A stretch of 64,000 nucleotides of DNA from contig NZ_JAJBZM010000001.1 of NCBI RefSeq assembly GCF_020567375.1, positions 481,396 to 545,395 on the forward strand, given 5' to 3'. This document shows, in pieces, positions 37,617-44,829 of the stretch; the first letter of the stretch is position 1, and every line of letters starts with the position of its first letter. The translations under genes and the position numbers were made by a program. This DNA comes from Janibacter melonis. Its GTDB lineage: Bacteria; Actinomycetota; Actinomycetes; Actinomycetales; Dermatophilaceae. The notes under the pieces are model-generated. The model was not told the origin of the DNA. It did not search any database and saw nothing but the letters and a program-made list of their open reading frames with translations.

Positions 37617-38645
37617 TTGACCGTCGCACCCGAAGGCCGCCGCATGCTGCGCGTCGAGGCGCGCAACGCCGAGACGCCGATCGAGCGCAAGCCGAGCTGG
37701 ATCCGCACGACGGCGAAGATGGGCCCCGAGTACACCGCGCTCAGCTCGATGGTGAAGTCCGAGGGCCTGCACACGGTCTGCCAGGAGGCGGGCTGCCCCA
37801 ACATCTTCGAGTGCTGGGAGGACCGCGAGGCGACTTTCCTCATCGGCGGTGACGTGTGCACGCGACGATGCGACTTCTGCGACATCGCCACCGGTCGCCC
37901 GACGAGCCTCGACATGGACGAGCCGCGCCGCGTCGCCGAGTCCGTTCAGCAGATGGGTCTGCGCTACTCCACCGTCACCGGCGTCGCCCGCGACGACCAG
38001 CCCGACGGCGCCGCGCGCCTGTACGCCGAGACGATCCGCGCGATCAAGGCGCTCAACCCCGGCACCGGTGTCGAGATCCTCCCGCCCGACTTCGGCGCCA
38101 AGCCCGAGCTCGTCGGCCAGGTCTTCGACGCCCGGCCCGAGGTCTTCGCCCACAACCTCGAGACCGTGCCGCGCATCTTCAAGCGCATCCGCCCGGCCTT
38201 CACCTACGACAAGTCGCTCAAGGTGCTCTCCATGGCCCGCGAGGCCGAGCTCGTGACGAAGTCCAACCTCATCCTCGGGATGGGCGAGGAGGACCACGAG
38301 ATCGAGCAGGCGATCCGCGACCTGCACGAGGCCGGCTGCGACATCCTCACGATCACCCAGTACCTGCGCCCCTCCCCGACCCACCACCCGATCGACCGGT
38401 GGGTCAAGCCCGAGGAGTTCGTCCACTGGAGCGAGCTCGCCGAGGAGATCGGCTTCAAGGGCGTCATGGCCGGGCCGCTCGTGCGCAGCAGCTACCGCGC
38501 CGGCCGTCTCTACGTCGGGGCCATGCGCCGCTGGGGTCGCGAGATCCCCGCCGAGCTCGCCCACCTCGCCGAGGACACCGGGTCCGCTCGCCAGGAGGCC
38601 TCGTCTCTCCTCGCGGCGGGCAAGACCGGCGCGGCCACCGCGTAG
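37617..38645 (+). CDS. lipA: Lipoyl synthase
   Basis: 342 residues. The start is TTG 37617, six bases after AGGAGGG; no ATG or GTG suits this frame. Both Fe-S cluster sites are complete: the auxiliary [12 protein letters not shown] and the radical-SAM CTRRCDFC. It inserts two sulfur atoms into octanoyl-lipoyl domains made by LipB. The order lipA, DUF4191, RDD, glnA is the same as in mycobacteria, but here lipB is 7 kb away with treYZ, the ligase and the flavin-fold gene inserted. Confidence 0.96.
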   Translation: MTVAPEGRRMLRVEARNAETPIERKPSWIRTTAKMGPEYTALSSMVKSEGLHTVCQEAGCPNIFECWEDREATFLIGGDVCTRRCDFCDIATGRPTSLDMDEPRRVAESVQQMGLRYSTVTGVARDDQPDGAARLYAETIRAIKALNPGTGVEILPPDFGAKPELVGQVFDARPEVFAHNLETVPRIFKRIRPAFTYDKSLKVLSMAREAELVTKSNLILGMGEEDHEIEQAIRDLHEAGCDILTITQYLRPSPTHHPIDRWVKPEEFVHWSELAEEIGFKGVMAGPLVRSSYRAGRLYVGAMRRWGREIPAELAHLAEDTGSARQEASSLLAAGKTGAATA

Positions 38646-38658
38646 GATCGGGCGCACT

Positions 38659-39381
38659 ATGGCACGACAGGACACCCCGGCAGCTCCGAGCGAGACCCGC
38701 AACCCCTTCAAGCGCATCGCGCAGGTGCACCGCACCGTGCGCACGATCGACCCGAAGATCACGCTGTGGATGCTCGGGGCCTTCGTGCTCGTCATCGCGG
38801 TCGGGCTGCTCATCGGCTTCGCCTTCGGCCACCCGTGGCTGACGATGATCGTCGCCTTACCGGCAGCGATGCTCGCGGCGATGATCGTCCTCGCCCGTCG
38901 TGGTGAGCGTGCCGCCTTCCGCCAGATGGAGGGCCAGAAGGGCGCCGCGCTCGGTGGCCTGTCCGCGCTGCGTCGTGGCTGGTACTACGACCAGGAGCCG
39001 GTCGCGGCCGACGCGGCCCGCGCCCAGGAGCTCGACAACGCGGCCATCGTCTTCCGGGCGCTCGGTCGTCCCGGCGTCGTCCTGCTCGCCGAGGGCCCGA
39101 AGGGGCGCGCGGCCAAGCTGCTGGAGAAGGAGCGCAAGAAGGTCGTGCGCGTCGCCCCCGGCGTGCCCGTGTACACGTACCACGTGGGCACCGGCGAGGG
39201 CGAGCTCCCCGTGCAGAAGATGCGCTGGACCCTCACCCGCCTCAAGCCGGCGCTGTCCAAGCAGGAGCTCATCGTCGTCAACAAGCGCCTGAAGTCGCTG
39301 CCCGGCATCCGCCAGGGCATCCCCGCCGGCGTCGACCCCACCTCCGCCCGGATGAACCGCAAGGCCCTCCGCGGCCGCTGA
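38659..39381 (+). CDS. DUF4191 membrane protein
   Basis: 240 residues with two membrane helices (about 36-56 and 60-80) and a charged cytoplasmic C-terminus rich in Lys/Arg. It matches the actinobacterial DUF4191 family that follows lipA in mycobacteria; the function is unknown. TAGGAT at 38643-38648 may give it a short-leader transcript of its own. Followed by a terminator at 39398-39437. Confidence 0.9.
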   Translation: MARQDTPAAPSETRNPFKRIAQVHRTVRTIDPKITLWMLGAFVLVIAVGLLIGFAFGHPWLTMIVALPAAMLAAMIVLARRGERAAFRQMEGQKGAALGGLSALRRGWYYDQEPVAADAARAQELDNAAIVFRALGRPGVVLLAEGPKGRAAKLLEKERKKVVRVAPGVPVYTYHVGTGEGELPVQKMRWTLTRLKPALSKQELIVVNKRLKSLPGIRQGIPAGVDPTSARMNRKALRGR

Positions 39382-39397
39382 CCGTCACCGCACGTCG

Positions 39398-39437
39398 ACG
39401 AAGCCCCGAGACCGTTGGTCTTGGGGCTTCGTCTTTT
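39398..39437 (+). terminator. Rho-independent terminator after DUF4191
   Basis: ACGAAGCCCCGAGACC (39398-39413) pairs with GGTCTTGGGGCTTCGT (39417-39432) with one G-U pair, and CTTTTG follows. One of the few terminators here with a T-run. Confidence 0.88.
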
Positions 39438-39439
39438 GC

Positions 39440-39510
39440 TGGTCGAGGTGCGCGGCCTTCTACTGGTCGAGGTGCGACGGGCCCGCTAGGGCCCGAGCCT
39501 CGAGACCACC
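39440..39510. repeat. Dispersed palindromic repeat, copy B with an extra half-site
   Basis: TGGTCGAGGTGCG starts at both 39440 and 39464, and the opposite half GGCCCGAGCCTCGAGACCACC is at 39490-39510. A tandem duplication of one arm makes this copy longer. Between convergent DUF4191 and RDD genes. Confidence 0.75.
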
Positions 39511-39516
39511 GAAGAC

Positions 39517-39897
39517 TCAGACGCGGACGAGCCTCGTGCCGGCGGCGCGGTCGTGGAGGCCGACGTTGTCGCGGTCGGTGACGACGGCGGGGATGACGAT
39601 GCACAGCAGCGCGGCGCGCACGACCCCCTGGATGATCGAGATCCGGGGGCGGGCGACCGGGACGACCTGCATGCCGAGCACCCGGTGCCCGAGGGACCCG
39701 CCGGCGAAGGTCACGAGCAGCACGTGCTCGACGAAGAGCACGAGCAGCGGGTAGAAGCTCTGCCCGGTCGGGGTGATGTCGACGACCTGCCCGATGAGCC
39801 CGAAGGTGATGGCCAGGCACGCGGCCCAGTCGATGACGATGCCGACGAGACGTCGTCCGAGGCCCGCGGGCCGGGGCGTGGAGGTCGAGGAGGTCAC
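39517..39897 (-). CDS. RDD-family membrane protein
   Basis: 126 residues from GTG 39897, eight bases after TACCCT (39911-39906; leaderless). Three hydrophobic segments follow the PAGLGRRLVGIVIDW start with its Arg and Asp, and HDRAAGTRLV closes the protein, as expected of RDD proteins. A 9-bp inverted repeat, CACGGCTAC-N5-GTAGCCGTG, overlaps the start (39895-39917). Function unknown; the location between DUF4191 and glnA is conserved in mycobacteria. Confidence 0.9.
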   Translation of the reverse strand: MTSSTSTPRPAGLGRRLVGIVIDWAACLAITFGLIGQVVDITPTGQSFYPLLVLFVEHVLLVTFAGGSLGHRVLGMQVVPVARPRISIIQGVVRAALLCIVIPAVVTDRDNVGLHDRAAGTRLVRV

Positions 39898-39995
39898 GGC
39901 TACGAAGGGTAGCCGTGCCGGATGACGGGACCGCTCCCCCTTCGCAGGCCCCTCCTCGGTACTGTGTGTCTCACGGATCGGGACCGCCGTCTCAC

Positions 39996-40033
39996 GTAAC
40001 ACCTGTGAAACACACGAGTCATGGTCGGGTAAC
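39996..40033 (+). promoter_or_regulatory. GlnR-type nitrogen operator upstream of glnA
   Basis: GTAAC-N6-GAAAC-N6-GTCAT-N6-GTAAC, four pentamers at exact 11-base spacing (39996, 40007, 40018, 40029). This is the layout of actinobacterial GlnR boxes. It is 73 bases upstream of the glnA start. A -10 such as TACGGT lies shortly after it. Induction under nitrogen limitation is inferred. Confidence 0.85.
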
Positions 40034-40105
40034 TGCCCCGACCTACGGTGGTCGCATCAACGCGAGGCTGGCCGACAGATCAGCCGACATCACCAGGAGG
40101 ATGGA

Positions 40106-41530
40106 TTGTTCAGCAACGCTGACGAGGTCCTGTCGTACATCAAGGACGAAGACATCAAGTTCGTCGACATCCGCTTCTGCGACCTGCCGGGCATCATGCA
40201 GCACTTCAACGTGCCGGCAGAGACTGTGGACGAGGACTTCTTCACCGAGGGGCAGATGTTCGACGGCAGCTCCATCCGGGGTTTCCAGGCGATCCACGAG
40301 TCCGACATGAAGCTCGTGCCCGACGTCAAGACCGCCTTCGTGGATCCCTTCCGCGAGGAGAAGACGCTGGTGATGAACTTCTCCATCGTCGACCCCTTCA
40401 CCGGTGAGCCGTACTCGCGCGACCCGCGCAACATCGCCGCCAAGGCCGAGGCCTACCTAAAGTCGACCGGCATCGCCGACACCGCCTTCTTCGGCGCCGA
40501 GGCCGAGTTCTACGCCTTCGACGACGTGCGCTTCAAGACCGATGCGCAGAGCAGCTTCTACCACCTCGACTCGATCGAGGCCGCGTGGAACTCCGGTCGT
40601 GAGGAGGAGGGCGGCAACAAGGGCTACAAGACCCGCTTCAAGGGCGGCTACTTCCCCGTCCCGCCGGTCGACCACTTCGCCGACATCCGCGACAAGATGT
40701 GCGTCAACCTCGCCAAGGTCGGCATCGAGGTCGAGCGCAGTCACCACGAGGTCGGCACCGCGGGTCAGCAGGAGATCAACTACCGCTTCAACACGATGCT
40801 CCGTGCGGGCGACGACGTCATGAAGTTCAAGTACGTCATCAAGAACACCGCGTGGGACCTCGGCAAGACCGTCACCTTCATGCCCAAGCCGATCTTCGGC
40901 GACAACGGCTCGGGCATGCACACCCACCAGTCCCTGTGGAAGGACGGCGAGCCGCTCTTCTACGACGAGCAGGGCTACGGCGGCCTGTCCGACATCGCCC
41001 GCTGGTACATCGGCGGTCTGCTCAAGCACGCCCCGGCGCTGCTCGCCTTCACCAACCCGACGGCGAACTCCTACCACCGCCTCGTGCCCGGCTTCGAGGC
41101 CCCGGTCAACCTCGTGTACTCCGCGCGCAACCGCTCGGCCTGCATCCGCATCCCGATCACGGGCAGCAACCCCAAGGCCAAGCGCGTCGAGTTCCGCGTG
41201 CCGGACCCGTCGAGCAATCCCTACCTGTGCTTCGCCGCGCAGCTCATGGCCGGCCTCGACGGCATCCGCAACCGGATCGAGCCGCCGGACCCGATCGACA
41301 AGGACCTCTACGAGCTCCCCCCGGAGGAGCACGAGGCCATCGAGCAGGTCCCGACGACCCTCCCCGGCGTCCTCGCCGCGCTCGAGGCAGACCACGAGTT
41401 CCTGCTCGAGGGCGACGTCTTCACCCAGGACCTCATCGAGACGTGGATCACCTGGAAGAAGGAGAACGAGGTCGCTCCGCTCCAGCTGCGTCCCCACCCG
41501 CACGAGTTCGAGATGTACTTCGACATCTGA
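40106..41530 (+). CDS. glnA: Glutamine synthetase type I
   Basis: 474 residues, the normal GSI length. Start TTG 40106 gives the family N-terminus [18 protein letters not shown], and AGGAGG at 40095-40100 supports it; the ATG at 40101 is out of frame. [10 protein letters not shown], the metal-binding FGAEAEFY, the glutamate-binding [10 protein letters not shown] and the flap region are intact. Tyr402 in DLYELPPEE is the expected adenylylation site, so GlnE control is likely. It makes glutamine from glutamate, ammonia and ATP. Confidence 0.97.
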   Translation: MFSNADEVLSYIKDEDIKFVDIRFCDLPGIMQHFNVPAETVDEDFFTEGQMFDGSSIRGFQAIHESDMKLVPDVKTAFVDPFREEKTLVMNFSIVDPFTGEPYSRDPRNIAAKAEAYLKSTGIADTAFFGAEAEFYAFDDVRFKTDAQSSFYHLDSIEAAWNSGREEEGGNKGYKTRFKGGYFPVPPVDHFADIRDKMCVNLAKVGIEVERSHHEVGTAGQQEINYRFNTMLRAGDDVMKFKYVIKNTAWDLGKTVTFMPKPIFGDNGSGMHTHQSLWKDGEPLFYDEQGYGGLSDIARWYIGGLLKHAPALLAFTNPTANSYHRLVPGFEAPVNLVYSARNRSACIRIPITGSNPKAKRVEFRVPDPSSNPYLCFAAQLMAGLDGIRNRIEPPDPIDKDLYELPPEEHEAIEQVPTTLPGVLAALEADHEFLLEGDVFTQDLIETWITWKKENEVAPLQLRPHPHEFEMYFDI

Positions 41531-41551
41531 GTCGAGCATCTGAGCAGTGCT

Positions 41552-41592
41552 GACGAAGGCCCGGTCCCCGTTGGGGGGGCCGGGCCTTCGTC
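41552..41592 (+). terminator. Terminator after glnA
   Basis: GACGAAGGCCCGG (41552-41564) pairs with CCGGGCCTTCGTC (41580-41592); the loop itself can pair partly through CCCC and GGGG. Confidence 0.85.
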
Positions 41593-41648
41593 GTGCCCGC
41601 CGCCCCCCTTCGCCGCCCTTCTCCGCGCTCCGGCCCCTCCCCCTTCGC

Positions 41649-41705
41649 CGAGGTATGGCAATCGGTCGAGATCCAGACCATCTGACGACCGATCTCCATA
41701 CCTCG
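41649..41705. repeat. Long imperfect inverted repeat between glnA and dinB
   Basis: CGAGGTATGG-CA-ATCGGTCG (41649-41668) faces CGACCGAT-CT-CCATACCTCG (41686-41705), and AGAT/ATCT inside the loop can add pairs. It has 18 bp of perfect outer pairing plus one 2x2 internal mismatch. It is separate from the glnA terminator and has no T-run. It could be a small structured RNA, an mRNA leader element or a repeat. Confidence 0.7.
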
Positions 41706-41748
41706 CGAGAGGGGGTGGGGCCGGGGCGCTCGGGGCACACTGACTCCC

Positions 41749-42879
41749 ATGGCGCGCTGGGTGCTCCACGTCGACCTCGACCAGTTCATCGCGGCGGTCG
41801 AGGTGCTGCGGCGCCCCGAGCTCGCGGGGCTGCCGGTCGTCGTCGGCGGGCGGGGTAACCCGAGCGAGCGGGCCGTGGTCTCGACCGCGTCGTACGAGGC
41901 ACGGGAGTTCGGCATCCGCTCGGGCATGCCGCTGAAGATCGCCGTCCGCCGCTGCCCGCAGGCCGTCTTCCTCCCCGTCGACGCACCCGCCTACGACGCC
42001 GCGTCCGCCGTCGTCATGGAGACCCTGCGCGCCCAGCCGGGAGCCACGGTGCAGGTCCTCGGGTGGGACGAGGCCTTCGTCGGCATCGCGACGAAGGGGG
42101 ATGACGTCGAGGAGGACGAGGCAGAGGCGGTCGCGTACGCCCAGGCGATCCGCGCGGCCGTGCTCGAGGCCACCCAGCTGCACTGCTCGGTCGGCGTCGG
42201 TGACACGACGGTCCGCGCGAAGATCGCCACCGACCTCGGGAAGCCGCGCGGCGTCTTCCTCCTCACCCGTCGTAACTGGTCGCAGGTCATGGGGGCCCGC
42301 CCCACGACCGCCCTGTGGGGCGTCGGCAGCCGGATCGGCTCGCGCCTGGCGACCCACGGCTACGAGACCGTCGACCAGCTCGCCGCAGCCGACGACGCGG
42401 TGCTCGCCGGCGAGTTCGGACCCCGGATGGGCCCGCACTACGGGCGGCTCGGACGCGGCGAAGGACCCGACGTCGTCGACGACACCCCGTGGGTGCCCCG
42501 CGCCCACGGGCGCGAGACGACCTACCAGCACGACCTCACCGACCCCGCCGAGGTCGAGGCCGCCCTGCACACCCTCGCCGAGCACGTCGTCGAGGACATC
42601 CGGGCCGAGGGCCGCGCGTGCCAGCGCGTGCACCTCAAGGTGCGCTTCGCCCCCTTCTTCACGACGACGCGCATCCGCACACTGGCTGCGGCGACGGACG
42701 ACCCCTTCGTCATCGCCGAGACCGCGGCCGACCTCCTCCGCGCGCTCGACGACGACCGACCCATCCGGCTGCTCGGCATCCGAGCCGAGATGGTGCCGCC
42801 CGAGGGCGGCTACGAGAGGCCCCGGACGACCGGTCGGGGTGGCCCCGCCGCCGCCGACCCGGCGCCCGGCGAGGAATGA
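41749..42879 (+). CDS. dinB: Y-family DNA polymerase IV
   Basis: 376 residues. Catalytic HVDLDQFIAAVE starts the palm, and GWDEAFVG holds the second acidic pair in the place of the usual SIDEA. PTTALWGVGSRIG is the helix-hairpin-helix part and the C-terminal little-finger domain follows. It copies past damaged bases. The ATG lies seven bases after CACACT (possible leaderless start). No LexA box was recognised upstream. Confidence 0.92.
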   Translation: MARWVLHVDLDQFIAAVEVLRRPELAGLPVVVGGRGNPSERAVVSTASYEAREFGIRSGMPLKIAVRRCPQAVFLPVDAPAYDAASAVVMETLRAQPGATVQVLGWDEAFVGIATKGDDVEEDEAEAVAYAQAIRAAVLEATQLHCSVGVGDTTVRAKIATDLGKPRGVFLLTRRNWSQVMGARPTTALWGVGSRIGSRLATHGYETVDQLAAADDAVLAGEFGPRMGPHYGRLGRGEGPDVVDDTPWVPRAHGRETTYQHDLTDPAEVEAALHTLAEHVVEDIRAEGRACQRVHLKVRFAPFFTTTRIRTLAAATDDPFVIAETAADLLRALDDDRPIRLLGIRAEMVPPEGGYERPRTTGRGGPAAADPAPGEE

Positions 42880-42907
42880 GCGGGGCCCCGCCACCGTTCT
42901 GGCCGCC

Positions 42908-43975
42908 ATGACTGAGACGAGCGAGACGGGGGCCGGCCTGCAGCTCGGCATCGACACCTTCGGCGACGTGACGCAGGACGCGCAGGGGCGCACGGAGACC
43001 TACCCGGACGTGATCCGGCACGTCGTCGAGCAGGGCGTCCTTGCCGACCAGGTGGGGCTGGACTTCTTCGGCGTCGGAGAGCACCACCGACCCGACTACG
43101 CCATCTCGGCCCCTGACGTCGTCCTCGCCGGTCTGGCCACCGCCACGAAGCGCATCCGTCTCGGCACCGCCGTCACCGTGCTCAGCTCGGACGACCCGAT
43201 CCGCGTCTTCCAGCGCTTCGCCACCCTCGACGCGATCTCGAGCGGACGGGCCGAGGTCATCCTCGGGCGTGGCTCCTTCACCGAGTCCTTCCCTCTCTTC
43301 GGTCACGACCTGCGCCAGTACGACGAGCTCTTCAGCGACAAGCTCGACCTCTTCACCCGGCTGCTCGAGGAGACCCCGGTGACCTGGCAGGGCTCGACCC
43401 GAGCGCCGCTCGTCGACCAGGAGGTCTTCCCCCGCACCGCCGCCGGGCTCACGGCGTGGATCGCCGTCGGCGGCTCGCCGGAGTCGGTCGTGCGGGCCGC
43501 GCGCTACCGCCTGCCCCTGATGCTCGCCGTCATCGGCGGCGACGCCGAGCGCTTCGCTCCCTTCGTCCAGCTCTACCACCAGGCCAACGCCCAGCTCGGC
43601 AACCCCGCGCTGCCCGTCGGTCTGCACTCCCCCGGCCACGTCGCCGACACCGACGAGCAGGCGCGCGACGAGCTGCGCGAGCACTGGACGAATAACCGCG
43701 ACACGATCGGCGCCGAGCGCGGGTGGCCGCCCGCCCAGCCGGGAGACTTCGAGCGCGAGGTCGAGCACGGCGCTCTCTACGTCGGCTCCCCCGAGACGGT
43801 CGCGCAGAAGATCGCCCGGACGGTGCGCCTGCTCGGCGTCCAGCGCTTCGACCTCAAGTACTCGCACGGCCGCCTGCCGCACGAGCACATGATGCGCTCG
43901 ATCGAGCTCCTCGGCACGAGCGTCGCTCCCCGCGTCCGTGAGCTGCTCGCGCAGGAGGCCGGCGCCGACGCCTGA
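42908..43975 (+). CDS. LLM-class flavin-dependent oxidoreductase
   Basis: 355 residues from ATG 42908. Bacterial luciferase-like fold: QLGIDTFGDV at the N-terminus, FFGVGEHHRPDYAISAP, and IRLGTAVTVLSSDDPIRV. It probably uses reduced FMN or F420 with an organic substrate; no close family name is certain. It begins 28 bases after dinB and precedes the IclR regulator by 72 bases, so it may belong to the accessory catabolic group with the P450. Confidence 0.88.
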   Translation: MTETSETGAGLQLGIDTFGDVTQDAQGRTETYPDVIRHVVEQGVLADQVGLDFFGVGEHHRPDYAISAPDVVLAGLATATKRIRLGTAVTVLSSDDPIRVFQRFATLDAISSGRAEVILGRGSFTESFPLFGHDLRQYDELFSDKLDLFTRLLEETPVTWQGSTRAPLVDQEVFPRTAAGLTAWIAVGGSPESVVRAARYRLPLMLAVIGGDAERFAPFVQLYHQANAQLGNPALPVGLHSPGHVADTDEQARDELREHWTNNRDTIGAERGWPPAQPGDFEREVEHGALYVGSPETVAQKIARTVRLLGVQRFDLKYSHGRLPHEHMMRSIELLGTSVAPRVRELLAQEAGADA

Positions 43976-44047
43976 GACGACCACCGCAGCGCGCCCGAGG
44001 CCGCTGCGTAGACTCCGCCTCGTGCCGGCGGAAGGACGACGCAGACC

Positions 44048-44725
44048 ATGAGCACCCTCCAGACGCTCGACCGCGGTCTCGAGGCGATCGACATCGTGTC
44101 GCGCCGGGCCGGGGGCGTCTCGCCCGCCGCCCTCGCGGACGCGCTCGGCGTGCATCGCGCCGGCGCCTACCGCATCCTCGCCACCCTCGAGCAGCGCCAC
44201 CTCGTGACGAAGGGGGAGGACGGCCTCTACCGGCTGGGCAGCGGGGCACTCGTCGTCGCCGGGCGCTTCATGAGCCAGTACCGGTCTGCGGCGCAGCCGG
44301 TGGTCCAGGACCTCGCGGACCGCACCGGGCACACCGCCTTCGTCGCGATCGCCGACCGTGAGGAGTCGGTCGCGATCGCGGTCGCCGAGCCGGCCGCTCG
44401 CGGCTCGATCGGCATCAGCTATCAGGTCGGCGGACGCCACCCGCTGACCCAGGGCGCCGACGGCGTGGCCATCCTCGCCCAGCGTCCGGCCGGCCCGTCC
44501 GACGGTGACGCGGTGCGCACGGCCCGCGAGCGCGGGTACGCGATCTCGCGGGGCGAGGTGCAGCCCGGCACCGCAGGCGTCGCGGTCGGTACCGGCGGCT
44601 CCTCGGTGACCGAGGTCGAGAGCTCGATCGGCGTCATCACCCTCGGCTCGCCCGACGACCTCCCGGTCGACGACCTGCTCCCGGTCCTGCGCGAGGCCAG
44701 CGCGCGCATCGCCCGGCTGTACTGA
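44048..44725 (+). CDS. IclR-family transcriptional regulator
   Basis: 225 residues. The N-terminal winged helix (STLQTLDRGLEAIDIVSRR, then LADALGVHRAGAYRILATLE) is followed by the GAF-like effector domain (TGHTAFVAIADREESVAIA, later GVAVGTGGSSVTEVESSIGV). IclR proteins usually control an adjacent catabolic or transport operon in response to an aromatic or organic acid. It sits directly before the P450-reductase gene, whose promoter has repeated TGTGCG/CGCACA sites. Confidence 0.92.
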   Translation: MSTLQTLDRGLEAIDIVSRRAGGVSPAALADALGVHRAGAYRILATLEQRHLVTKGEDGLYRLGSGALVVAGRFMSQYRSAAQPVVQDLADRTGHTAFVAIADREESVAIAVAEPAARGSIGISYQVGGRHPLTQGADGVAILAQRPAGPSDGDAVRTARERGYAISRGEVQPGTAGVAVGTGGSSVTEVESSIGVITLGSPDDLPVDDLLPVLREASARIARLY

Positions 44726-44749
44726 GGCCCCCGCCGCACGTCCCCACCC

Positions 44750-44816
44750 TTGACGGTGCACTCCCCGCGCACTACGTTGTGCGCTGAACGCACACAGAAG
44801 TGCAATATCCGCACAA
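44750..44816 (+). promoter_or_regulatory. P450 promoter with TGTGCG/CGCACA operator sites
   Basis: TTGACG (44750-44755), 17 bases, TACGTT (44773-44778). The palindrome TGTGCG-CTGAA-CGCACA (44778-44794) covers the expected transcription start, and a further CGCACAA is at 44810-44816, mirroring TTGTGCG at 44777-44783. The neighbouring IclR protein is the natural candidate ligand. The ribosome-binding site AAGGAAG follows. Confidence 0.7.
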
Positions 44817-44829
44817 GGAAGTGCCCCGC

